Below, in pieces: positions 37,778-45,957 of a stretch of 64,000 bases of DNA (positions are counted from its first letter, which is position 1; each line of letters begins with the position of its first letter). The notes below the pieces were generated by a model. The model did no database searches and was not told the DNA's origin. It was given only the letters and a program-made list of their open reading frames with translations. This DNA is from Acidobacteriaceae bacterium (GTDB lineage Bacteria > Acidobacteriota > Terriglobia > Terriglobales > Acidobacteriaceae). The position numbers and the translations under genes were made by a program. The stretch covers positions 124,001-188,000 of the forward strand of contig JAJPKO010000037.1 in NCBI GenBank assembly GCA_021323655.1, in the 5' to 3' direction.

Positions 37778-40700
37778 CTATTGCGACACGGTTACGGAAA
37801 CTGCGGTCGAGACTGAGCTGCTGTAATTTGAGTCGCCGCTATAGTTGGCAGTGATCGTTCCCGAGCCGCCGTTATTTCCATTGTTATTGCTGCTGCTTCC
37901 GCACGCCACCACCCCGGAAATGAGGAAAGCGAAGAGCATCAGGCAGAGCAAGGAGCGCCAACTGCGCCTGCGGGCCGGAATTGAGATGAAGAAAATGCAG
38001 GCTGCGGCAATGGCGCCGCCGGAGACTCCCCATGGAAACGGCCTTTGCTCCGGCGTGACAGCGCTGCTGAGCTGGCTGGCATTAATCTGCAGTTGGTAGA
38101 GAGCTGCTACGGTGCTTCCCTTCCCGTTTCCATTGGAAACGAAGCCTGTGGCGGCTGCGGTGCTGACGGTACCCAGGGTCTTGTTGCCCTGCATAAAGGT
38201 AACCGTGCCAGTGGGCGCAACACCAACACTGTCAGTATTTACCTGTGCTTCCAGGGTGACTGTGGTCGAGCCGGATTTCTGAGTGGCCTGCGCGACTGTA
38301 TTCGTCGCTCCCTTTGTCACAGTGATGGAAAGAGCAGAGCTCGTGCTGCGGTTATAGCTTGCATCGCCGCCAAAAGCAGCCGTCAGGCTATGCGAGCCGA
38401 CAGAAAGCGACTGGTTCTGAATGTAATAGTTGTTGTAGCTGGCCAGTCCATTGCTGGCGATTGGGACGCTGATGCTGGTCCCTGTAGAACCGTTGTAATT
38501 CAGCGGGCCTGCAGAATCAGTGAACGTGATATTTCCAGTGGCTGGAGTGGTTGATCCGCTTAACCCTTTCGGTTGAGCATCAATCGCTGTCACGTAACCA
38601 TATGGCACGCTCTTTCCGCTGCAGGCTGTGCCACTGGAGTCATCGCACGCAATAGAAGCTGTACCCTGAATGGGATCGTAGATATAGCCTCCAATGGTGG
38701 TCTGACTGTCTTCAGGAGTGATGTTTACCTGGAACCCTGTAGACTGGCTCGCAGCGTTTTTTACGTCTCCACCATAGTAGGCATAGACGTTATACTTACC
38801 TCCCGGAAGGGGACCTCCCGGAAGGTCGGCATTGCTGGCGGTGGCCGAGCCACCGGAAAGTGTCAGATCGCCGAGGGAGCCGTTGTTCTGTACGCCGCTG
38901 TCGTTGACGATGCTCACCTCGCCTGTTGGAGTAGAACCCCCTGAGCTGGTGACGGTCGCCGTAAAGGTGAGTTTGGTTCCGTGCGGCACAGAGTTGCCGT
39001 TCGTGAACCCTGTTATCGTCAGCGTGGTTGAGGTGGAAGCAAAACTGGCCTTGCTCCAATTCGAGATGAGTTTGGCTACATCCACACTGCCCAGACCGCT
39101 GGCGGCATCGTAGCCTGCGCCCGCGTCATAGCCGGTCAGGAAGTTGTTGCTGCCGCAATTCGCCTTTGAGCCACCAGTGCAATAAACAGAATTGTTTCCC
39201 GCGGTCACGTCGTTAAATACCGACGCGTATCCGTTGGCTTCCAAATTGTAGAGAACGTAATCTGCCTGCCCGAGCCGGAGAGTTAAATTTCCAGTGCGCG
39301 CTCTCTCCTCCTGAAGGACCAGCGCCAACATTCCGGCAAAAGCCGGAGCCGCGGCTGAAGTTCCACCGCTACCGCCAAATGAAGTGTTTGAGGTAATTTG
39401 CCCATTCGTGGTCTGGCAATCAGTATAGGTGCTGGAAGAATCGCCGTTCGAAACATTGTCCGAGCAAATGACCCAGGTAGCGCCAAAGAGACCGTCACTG
39501 GCCAGGAACGAGACGTCTGGCAGAGCTCGTGCACTGGTGCTGAGAGGATCTGTTACGCCAGTCTGAAACGACGGCTGGGGATAGGGACCAATCGCTCCAG
39601 AGCAGGAGTAACTGCCGTTGCTGTTCAGAACGACGTTCCCATTGCAATAACCCGCGCTGCTGAGACCACCACCGGCAGCCGCAATTGTCGTTACGGTCTT
39701 GCCATTGCTCGTAAATTGCAGGGGTGTATTCGATGAATACCCGCTGCTGTTGGGAGTAAGCGCAGCGTTCAGATTTGCCGAGTCATTCCAGGGATTTTCC
39801 GGAATATAATTTTTTGCCGTGCGATAGTAAGGGGCCGCACCGGCTGTATTTGTATCTACATAAGGGCTGGATGGGTTGAGAAAGCTTGTGTTTGGCAGTC
39901 CGCTTGAAAGAACGTCGAAATCCGTCCCACCTACCGCAATGTTGTAAGGGGTAGAAGCGAGCCCATTGACCGCGAGGCCGTTTTGCGCCTGTGTTTCAGT
40001 ATTCTGATTGTCGCAACCAGCCGAGCCGCTGTCTCCAGTGGAGACGGTCACGCTAATACCTTGCGCAGCCGCTTGTTGCCATGCGGACAAAATCTGAGCA
40101 TTCCCACCCACTCCCTCGTTTGCTTCGCACGCACCAAAACTGACGTTCAGGATATCGATCTTGTTGTCATCGAGGGCGCGGTAGATTGCCAGAAAAAGCC
40201 CATTCTGAAAATCATTGTCAGCGGCAGTATAAAAATTAATCTCTGCGCCTGGAGCAATTCCTCCAGCGACTTCGTTGTCCAGCAATGCCTCGACCGCACT
40301 GCCCGAAATAATGCCGGGATCGTTGCCGTCCACGATTACCTTAGGCGTATTTACGCTGGATGAGGACTCTCCGAGAAATGCGGTGCGGTAATTGATGATG
40401 TCCTGCATGACGATATTGGAATCGCCTGCAATTCCAATGGTCACCCCAGTACCGTCGTACTTTGTTCCGCTGTAATTAGGATTTAGTGTCGGATTCGGGG
40501 TGTCATAGATTGTGGCAGCATCGGCGGGGTTTACATACAGAAAAAACTGGGTGCCTGAGCTATTGGAAAGCGTCAGATCGGGCTTGATCGTCTTGCTTTC
40601 CGGATCGAAATGCCCTTTCGGTCCCTTCACCAGCGTCGGCTTTGGACGAAAATCATTCAATGGCCCGATACCCGCAACCACTGGCGCCAGTGCCGCTGGA

Positions 40701-41272
40701 ATCTGCGGATCGGTGGCGTTGGCAAAATGGGTCTCGCCGTTGATTGCATATTTATGGATTGAGGTGTGGAAGGCCTCGTTGACCTGCGCCACGTTTCCGG
40801 AAAAGATGACCACGTTGCGCGCCTGGGGAACCTTCTCGATGGTGAATCCCTGCGATTGCAGCCAGGCGGTGACCGTATTCAGGTCCGTGTCGCTGACGCC
40901 GAAGCGCTGCCCATATTCCGCCGGGGTGAGCCACTTGCGGTAATTCGGTGATGCGGGGTTCTGTACATCGCTCAGGAACTGTTTCAGCGCGATGTCCTGT
41001 GCCGGGCTGTGCTTCAGAATCAGCATAATGCGCCCGGTGGACATGGCTGCCGAAGCCGCTCCCTGGTCAAACCGCGCCTGCGCCAGCGGATGCACGTTGT
41101 GCTGCAGGGTGACACGCACATCGGGATTGATGGGCTGCGTGATGCGGTTCTGTACCACGACCGCCTCAGGCTGGCTCTGAGCGAAGCCTGCGACGGCAAT
41201 GAAGAGGAACAGTCCGGCAACTACTGCCGCCAGACGCGAGACAATGCGGGGACTTGAGTGCGTATCGAACAT
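37778..41272 (-). CDS. S53 family (sedolisin/kumamolisin-like) peptidase with activation propeptide, Ig-like repeats and C-terminal TM hairpin
   Basis: Propeptide 'SPNYRKWLTPAEYGQRFGVSDTDLNTVTAWLQSQGF', catalytic 'GGSGGTSAAAPAFAGML', Ig-like repeats 'TPTGEVSIVND', 'GNITFTDSAGPL', 'APTGTVTFMQGNKTLGTVS'. Confidence 0.88.
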   Translation of the reverse strand: MFDTHSSPRIVSRLAAVVAGLFLFIAVAGFAQSQPEAVVVQNRITQPINPDVRVTLQHNVHPLAQARFDQGAASAAMSTGRIMLILKHSPAQDIALKQFLSDVQNPASPNYRKWLTPAEYGQRFGVSDTDLNTVTAWLQSQGFTIEKVPQARNVVIFSGNVAQVNEAFHTSIHKYAINGETHFANATDPQIPAALAPVVAGIGPLNDFRPKPTLVKGPKGHFDPESKTIKPDLTLSNSSGTQFFLYVNPADAATIYDTPNPTLNPNYSGTKYDGTGVTIGIAGDSNIVMQDIINYRTAFLGESSSSVNTPKVIVDGNDPGIISGSAVEALLDNEVAGGIAPGAEINFYTAADNDFQNGLFLAIYRALDDNKIDILNVSFGACEANEGVGGNAQILSAWQQAAAQGISVTVSTGDSGSAGCDNQNTETQAQNGLAVNGLASTPYNIAVGGTDFDVLSSGLPNTSFLNPSSPYVDTNTAGAAPYYRTAKNYIPENPWNDSANLNAALTPNSSGYSSNTPLQFTSNGKTVTTIAAAGGGLSSAGYCNGNVVLNSNGSYSCSGAIGPYPQPSFQTGVTDPLSTSARALPDVSFLASDGLFGATWVICSDNVSNGDSSSTYTDCQTTNGQITSNTSFGGSGGTSAAAPAFAGMLALVLQEERARTGNLTLRLGQADYVLYNLEANGYASVFNDVTAGNNSVYCTGGSKANCGSNNFLTGYDAGAGYDAASGLGSVDVAKLISNWSKASFASTSTTLTITGFTNGNSVPHGTKLTFTATVTSSGGSTPTGEVSIVNDSGVQNNGSLGDLTLSGGSATASNADLPGGPLPGGKYNVYAYYGGDVKNAASQSTGFQVNITPEDSQTTIGGYIYDPIQGTASIACDDSSGTACSGKSVPYGYVTAIDAQPKGLSGSTTPATGNITFTDSAGPLNYNGSTGTSISVPIASNGLASYNNYYIQNQSLSVGSHSLTAAFGGDASYNRSTSSALSITVTKGATNTVAQATQKSGSTTVTLEAQVNTDSVGVAPTGTVTFMQGNKTLGTVSTAAATGFVSNGNGKGSTVAALYQLQINASQLSSAVTPEQRPFPWGVSGGAIAAACIFFISIPARRRSWRSLLCLMLFAFLISGVVACGSSSNNNGNNGGSGTITANYSGDSNYSSSVSTAVSVTVSQ

Positions 41273-41451
41273 GGCCATCCTTATGAACAGTGTAGAGATC
41301 GGATTGGTGTGAGAGTATGTACGCCGACTGTATGGTGCATAGATACAGAAATTCGTTTCGTGCTGGCACGGTTAGAGCAAGTCAAGCAGAACTCTATGCC
41401 GCCCTGTTAGAACGCGCTACGTCGAAATAAGTTGCTTCGCGAAAAAAGAAT

Positions 41452-43266
41452 TTATTCCGGGTACCTGCCTGCTTCTATTGCCAGCCGGGCCAGCGAGCGG
41501 CCCGCCTCGACCACATTGGCCGGTTCATGCTTCAGCAGGCGGCGAAGGATAGCGAGCTGCGTCCGAAGCATGTCGCCCTCGGCCACGGCAGCAATCACCC
41601 GGCGGGCAGCCGCTTCCATGACATCCATGGCGTGCGCCGCATAATATTGGGTTGCCAAAGCGTGGAACTGCGTCCGAGACTTGCGGGCGCGCAGAATCGC
41701 CGACTCCAAAGCGTAGACTTCCATAATAATGTCTGCGAGATCGGCCATGACCTCCTGCTGGTCCGCAAGCGCATTCATATATTTCTGGCTTGCCGCTCCT
41801 GCGGTGAACAGCGCAACCTTCCTGGCACTCGCAAGTATTCCCGCCTCGCGCGCAAGTGCGTCATCCGCAGCCTCATCAAAATTCGGAGCAGACGGTGACA
41901 TTACTTCATTCATGATCTGCTGAATGGCCGGAAGCAGAGGAAGCTGTCCTGTCATGGCGCGCTTGAGCAGGAACCCTGTGATAATGAGACGATTGATCTC
42001 GTTTGTGCCTTCAAAGATGCGATTGATGCGCGAGTCGCGATACGCGCGCTCTGCTGGATACTCTTCAACATAACCATAGCCCGCGTAGATTTGGACGACG
42101 TGGTCCACGACCGCATCGAGCATCTCAGAACCCCAGACCTTCAGGATGGAGCACTCCACAGCGTACTCCTCGATGCGCTTCTGGATTTCGCGCGCGTTGT
42201 GCGCCTGGTTTTCGGGGATGGCGGCGAGCGCTGCATCAATCATGCCAACGGTGCGGTAAGCCATGCTTTCGCCTACAAAGATGCGGGCCGTGCTGTCGGC
42301 GATCTTCTGCTGAATAAGGCCGAAGTCGGAAATGGATTTGCCGAAGGCCTTGCGCTCTTTCGCATACTTGATTCCGTTGGCCAACGACGTGCGCGCGCCG
42401 CCTACACATGCCGCGCCCAGCTTGAACCGGCCAATATTCAGAATGTTGAAGGCGATGTGATGGCCCTTCCCTGCCTCGCCCAGCAAGTTCTCGACCGGGA
42501 CCTTGCAGTCAGACAAAATTAATGGGCAGGTAGACGAGCCGCGAATGCCAAGCTTGTGCTCTTCCGCCCCGACCGTCAGACCGTGAGTATTGCGCTCAAT
42601 CAGGAAGGCCGAAAACTTAGCGTTCTTCGGATCGGAGTCATTCGGATCCATGATCTTCGCAAAAACGGTGAACAGGTCGGCGAAGCCTGCGTTCGTAATC
42701 CACATTTTTTCACCGTTCAGGATGTAGTGCTTCCCATCTTCAGAAAGCACTGCACGTGCGCGAATGTTCATCGCATCCGAACCAGACGAGGCTTCAGAGA
42801 GCGCGTAGGCTGCGATCCATTCGCCTGTCGCAAGTTTTGGCAGATACCTGTCCTTCTGCGCCTCAGTGCCATACCAGACGATGGGCAGTGTGCCGATGCC
42901 AACATGAGCGCTGAAGGCCACGGTAAAACTGGCAAGCACCGACATTCGGTCCGCAATGATGGCCGATGTCACCTTGTCCATAGCCAGACCGCCGTAGGCC
43001 TCTGGAATGTCTACTGCCATCAGGCCCAGGTCGCCTGCTTTTTTCAGCAATCCGCGCGTTACATCAAAGTGCTTGGCTTCAATGTCTTCAGCGGCAGGAA
43101 GAACTTCATTCACAGCAAACTGCGCGGTGGTTTCGGCAATCTGGCGCTGCTCGTCTGAGAAGTTTTCCGGCGTGAAGATTTCCGCCGGCTGACGTTCTTC
43201 AAGAAGAAAGCTGCCGCCGGATGGGGCCTGAACAGAAGTGGATGCGGGGGTGGTAGCAGTGGCCAT
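41452..43266 (-). CDS. acyl-CoA dehydrogenase family protein
   Basis: 'YALSEASSGSDAMNIRARAVLSEDGKHYILNGEKMWITNAGFADLFTVFAK', 'IYAGYGYVEEYPAERAYRDSRINRIFEGTNEINRLII'. Confidence 0.93.
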   Translation of the reverse strand: MATATTPASTSVQAPSGGSFLLEERQPAEIFTPENFSDEQRQIAETTAQFAVNEVLPAAEDIEAKHFDVTRGLLKKAGDLGLMAVDIPEAYGGLAMDKVTSAIIADRMSVLASFTVAFSAHVGIGTLPIVWYGTEAQKDRYLPKLATGEWIAAYALSEASSGSDAMNIRARAVLSEDGKHYILNGEKMWITNAGFADLFTVFAKIMDPNDSDPKNAKFSAFLIERNTHGLTVGAEEHKLGIRGSSTCPLILSDCKVPVENLLGEAGKGHHIAFNILNIGRFKLGAACVGGARTSLANGIKYAKERKAFGKSISDFGLIQQKIADSTARIFVGESMAYRTVGMIDAALAAIPENQAHNAREIQKRIEEYAVECSILKVWGSEMLDAVVDHVVQIYAGYGYVEEYPAERAYRDSRINRIFEGTNEINRLIITGFLLKRAMTGQLPLLPAIQQIMNEVMSPSAPNFDEAADDALAREAGILASARKVALFTAGAASQKYMNALADQQEVMADLADIIMEVYALESAILRARKSRTQFHALATQYYAAHAMDVMEAAARRVIAAVAEGDMLRTQLAILRRLLKHEPANVVEAGRSLARLAIEAGRYPE

Positions 43267-43335
43267 GTGCAGAGATGCTCCTGTTTTGCTCAACGAAGCA
43301 TCTTACGCCTGTTTGATGAAAATTTGCGCGGAGGC

Positions 43336-43458
43336 TCAGGAAGTCTTCAGCCCAACGGCCCGGGCGATCTTTTTCTGGCGGTCGTCGAAGGTGAGAAAGC
43401 GCTCAGCCCCTAGTTCGAGTGCACAGGCCACGTGAAGAGTATCGAGCGTGCTAGTCCC
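43336..43458 (-). pseudogene. C-terminal remnant of a PIN-domain (VapC-like) toxin
   Basis: 'GTSTLDTLHVACALELGAERFLTFDDRQKKIARAVGLKTS' matches the PIN C-terminus; N-terminal catalytic half absent. Confidence 0.65.
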
Positions 43459-43606
43459 ATAACGCGGCGTGTTCGGCAAGGGGCATGATGCGGGCAAAGG
43501 GGCGGTTCCGTTTGCGCAACTCAATGATTTTTCCAGCTTGCAGTTTTGCTTCGAGCTTCCGCGTGTTTCGAAGCTCGCGCATTGTCATAGATTCAATGAC
43601 AGCCAT
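43451..43606 (-). pseudogene. truncated Phd/VapB-type antitoxin (51 codons)
   Basis: Manual translation MAVIESMTMRELRNTRKLEAKLQAGKIIELRKRNRPFARIMPLAEHAALWD*; runs out-of-frame into the PIN remnant. Confidence 0.55.
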
Positions 43607-43613
43607 ACCAATA

Positions 43614-43636
43614 ATGTGACACACTTTGTGTCACAT
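43614..43636. promoter_or_regulatory. 23-bp perfect palindrome, likely antitoxin autoregulatory operator
   Basis: ATGTGACACA-CTT-TGTGTCACAT immediately upstream of the antitoxin ATG. Confidence 0.65.
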
Positions 43637-43775
43637 CACAAAATAGGTGCAGTAATTAGTTGTTGGGATTTTTTATGAATTTAGTAATTTCGTTATCCAT
43701 CACAATTTCATGGATGAGCTTATCTGCTCCGTCGTCTGTTCCTAATGCCTTATTCACGCCTTCATAAAACCGTCT

Positions 43776-44033
43776 TCATATCCGCTTTTGTAGCCATTCC
43801 CAATGGCCCTCTCTCTTAAAACCGGCTTCCAATGCATAGAAACCGACCGCAAAGCTGAAAACAACTACAATTTTCCAGTGCAGACCCTTGTGGTCTGACT
43901 CGTAGCTGATAATGTACGCGCATAGACCCGCAATAAGGAGTAAGAGGACTGTTGGTAACACGCGAACTTTCTTTTGCCATTCTCCATATTCCTTTCGAAT
44001 GGTTTGTCTTTGTTCCGGTGTAATCCTTCGCAA
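43776..44033 (-). CDS. small two-TM hypothetical membrane protein
   Basis: 'VRVLPTVLLLLIAGLCAYIIS', 'WKIVVVFSFAVGFYALEAGF'. Confidence 0.55.
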   Translation of the reverse strand: MRRITPEQRQTIRKEYGEWQKKVRVLPTVLLLLIAGLCAYIISYESDHKGLHWKIVVVFSFAVGFYALEAGFKREGHWEWLQKRI

Positions 44034-44117
44034 TTTTTCTCTTCAAGTGAAGATAGGCCCTTCTGTGTCATTCGTGGATCCTGTATTAAGCGGAATTTAA
44101 GCATTTGTGCAATTCAC

Positions 44118-45302
44118 TTAAACGCAGTTCTCAAACACTCCAGCCGCACCCATTCCCCCGCCGACGCACATCGTCACCAGTCCATAGCGCAGATTACGCC
44201 GCTTCATTTCATGCAGAAGGGTCGCTGTCAGCTTCGCACCGGTGCAGCCCAGCGGATGGCCTAAAGCAATGGCTCCGCCATTGACGTTGACCTTTGCCGG
44301 ATCAAGCCCTGCCTGCTGGATGACAGCCAGCGATTGCGCGGCAAAGGCCTCATTCAGTTCAATTAAATCTATCTGGTCCAGTGTGAGTCCCGCGAGCTTG
44401 AGGGCTTTAGGGATCGCGAAGACCGGACCGAGTCCCATCTCTTCAGGAAGACATCCCGCAGTAGCAAAACCGACGAAGCGCGCAAGCGGCTTTAGTCCTA
44501 AGGCCTGTGCACGTTCAGCGGACATGACGACCGCTGCGGCAGCCCCGTCTGATGTCTGGGACGAGTTCCCTGCTGTTACTGTGCCTTTTGCGTGGAATAC
44601 GGGCTTAAGTTTTGCCAGTGCTTCGAGCGATGTGTCTGCACGCGGGCCTTCGTCTGTCTTGAAGTCGATGTTTTTTACTTCTGGTTTTGCCGGATTTTCT
44701 CCTGGAGCAGAATATATAACCGTCACAGGCACAATTTCGTCTGCAAACCTGCCAGCTTGAATTGCCGCAAGCGCTTTCTGGTGGCTGCTCAGCGAAAATG
44801 TGTCGGCCTGTTCGCGCGTGATGCCATATTTTGCGGCCACCCGCTCGGCGGTCAAGCCCATGGAGAGATAGCTGTCAGCATAATGTTCAATGAGCCAGGG
44901 GTTCGCGCTCATTTTGTTCCCGCCCATTGGCACCATGCTCATGGATTCCGTCCCTCCGGCAATCATCACCTCAGCCGAGCCTGAACGGATGCGTTCAGCA
45001 GCAATGGCAATGGCCTGTAGCCCGGAAGAGCAGAAGCGGTTGATGGTCATGGCCGAAACCTCAACTGGCAGCCCGGCGCGCAGACTGGCTATCCGGGCAA
45101 CATTCATTCCCTGCTCGCCTTCGGGCATGGCGCATCCCAGGACGACATCCTCTACTTCTTTAGGATCGAGTGCGGGGGCCCTTTCCAGCGCCCCTTTGAT
45201 GGCGAATGCAGCTAGGTCATCGGGGCGGGTAAAGGCCAGCCTTCCTTTCGGCGCCTTGCCCACGGCCGTGCGAACAGCGCTTACAACTACCGCATCTCTC
45301 AT
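44118..45302 (-). CDS. fadA: acetyl-CoA C-acyltransferase (thiolase)
   Basis: '[20 protein letters not shown]', '[11 protein letters not shown]', '[20 protein letters not shown]', '[18 protein letters not shown]'. Confidence 0.95.
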   Translation of the reverse strand: MRDAVVVSAVRTAVGKAPKGRLAFTRPDDLAAFAIKGALERAPALDPKEVEDVVLGCAMPEGEQGMNVARIASLRAGLPVEVSAMTINRFCSSGLQAIAIAAERIRSGSAEVMIAGGTESMSMVPMGGNKMSANPWLIEHYADSYLSMGLTAERVAAKYGITREQADTFSLSSHQKALAAIQAGRFADEIVPVTVIYSAPGENPAKPEVKNIDFKTDEGPRADTSLEALAKLKPVFHAKGTVTAGNSSQTSDGAAAAVVMSAERAQALGLKPLARFVGFATAGCLPEEMGLGPVFAIPKALKLAGLTLDQIDLIELNEAFAAQSLAVIQQAGLDPAKVNVNGGAIALGHPLGCTGAKLTATLLHEMKRRNLRYGLVTMCVGGGMGAAGVFENCV

Positions 45303-45310
45303 GCTGCACC

Positions 45311-45955
45311 TCAGTTATTGCCTTCCAGCGTAAGCCAGTTTCCGGCTCTGTAATAGTGGATGACAGAAGACCGCTCCACAAAATCATCTTCAATACCATC
45401 GTGGTCAAACGGGCCATGCTTGCGTACACCTGGAGTATGCTGCAGCCCCTCGGGCGGAATGGTGGAAATTCCCCATGCAGAACCCATTTCACTCGATGGC
45501 GTTTCCGCGCCTATGCGCTCCATCAGGCCATGCGTCGCCAGCGTGTAGGGCTTCCCTGTACTCTCAAAGAACACCAGCAGGTCTATCTTTCCCTCATGCG
45601 CGCAGAGAATCACCCAATCCTTACTTCCCTTTTTCTCAAAGGATCCCTGAATCACATTCTCCGGATGTTGCGCCTCAAATGTCTGCGGAACCACGCAGTG
45701 GAGTGCATTCAGTTGAGCAACAATGTTTTGCGGCAGCGAGGAAAAGGACGCGAGTGGTAAGAACCGTATGCGATAGCTGCGCGTGCCATGCTGGGTTTGC
45801 AGTTGGCCTGTGGTGGCTTGTTCCTGCGCACGGGCGCATAGCGCACACAACAGAAAAAGCAGTAATGTGGCACATTTAATGGAACCTATACTTGTAGTAG
45901 TCCACCCTTTCCTTCGGAAAGGATGGACCATCCGGCGATCGAACTGGACTTTCAT
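45311..45955 (-). CDS. secreted hypothetical protein within the fad operon
   Basis: Hydrophobic '[17 protein letters not shown]'; start uncertain. Confidence 0.6.
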   Translation of the reverse strand: MKVQFDRRMVHPFRRKGWTTTSIGSIKCATLLLFLLCALCARAQEQATTGQLQTQHGTRSYRIRFLPLASFSSLPQNIVAQLNALHCVVPQTFEAQHPENVIQGSFEKKGSKDWVILCAHEGKIDLLVFFESTGKPYTLATHGLMERIGAETPSSEMGSAWGISTIPPEGLQHTPGVRKHGPFDHDGIEDDFVERSSVIHYYRAGNWLTLEGNN

Positions 45956-45957
45956 CT

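Noticed and set aside
45906-45922. CCTTTCC-TTC-GGAAAGG hairpin at the start of the 45311-45955 gene
   Set aside because: Short and within the possible coding start; could be RBS-occluding but there is too little evidence to call it regulatory.
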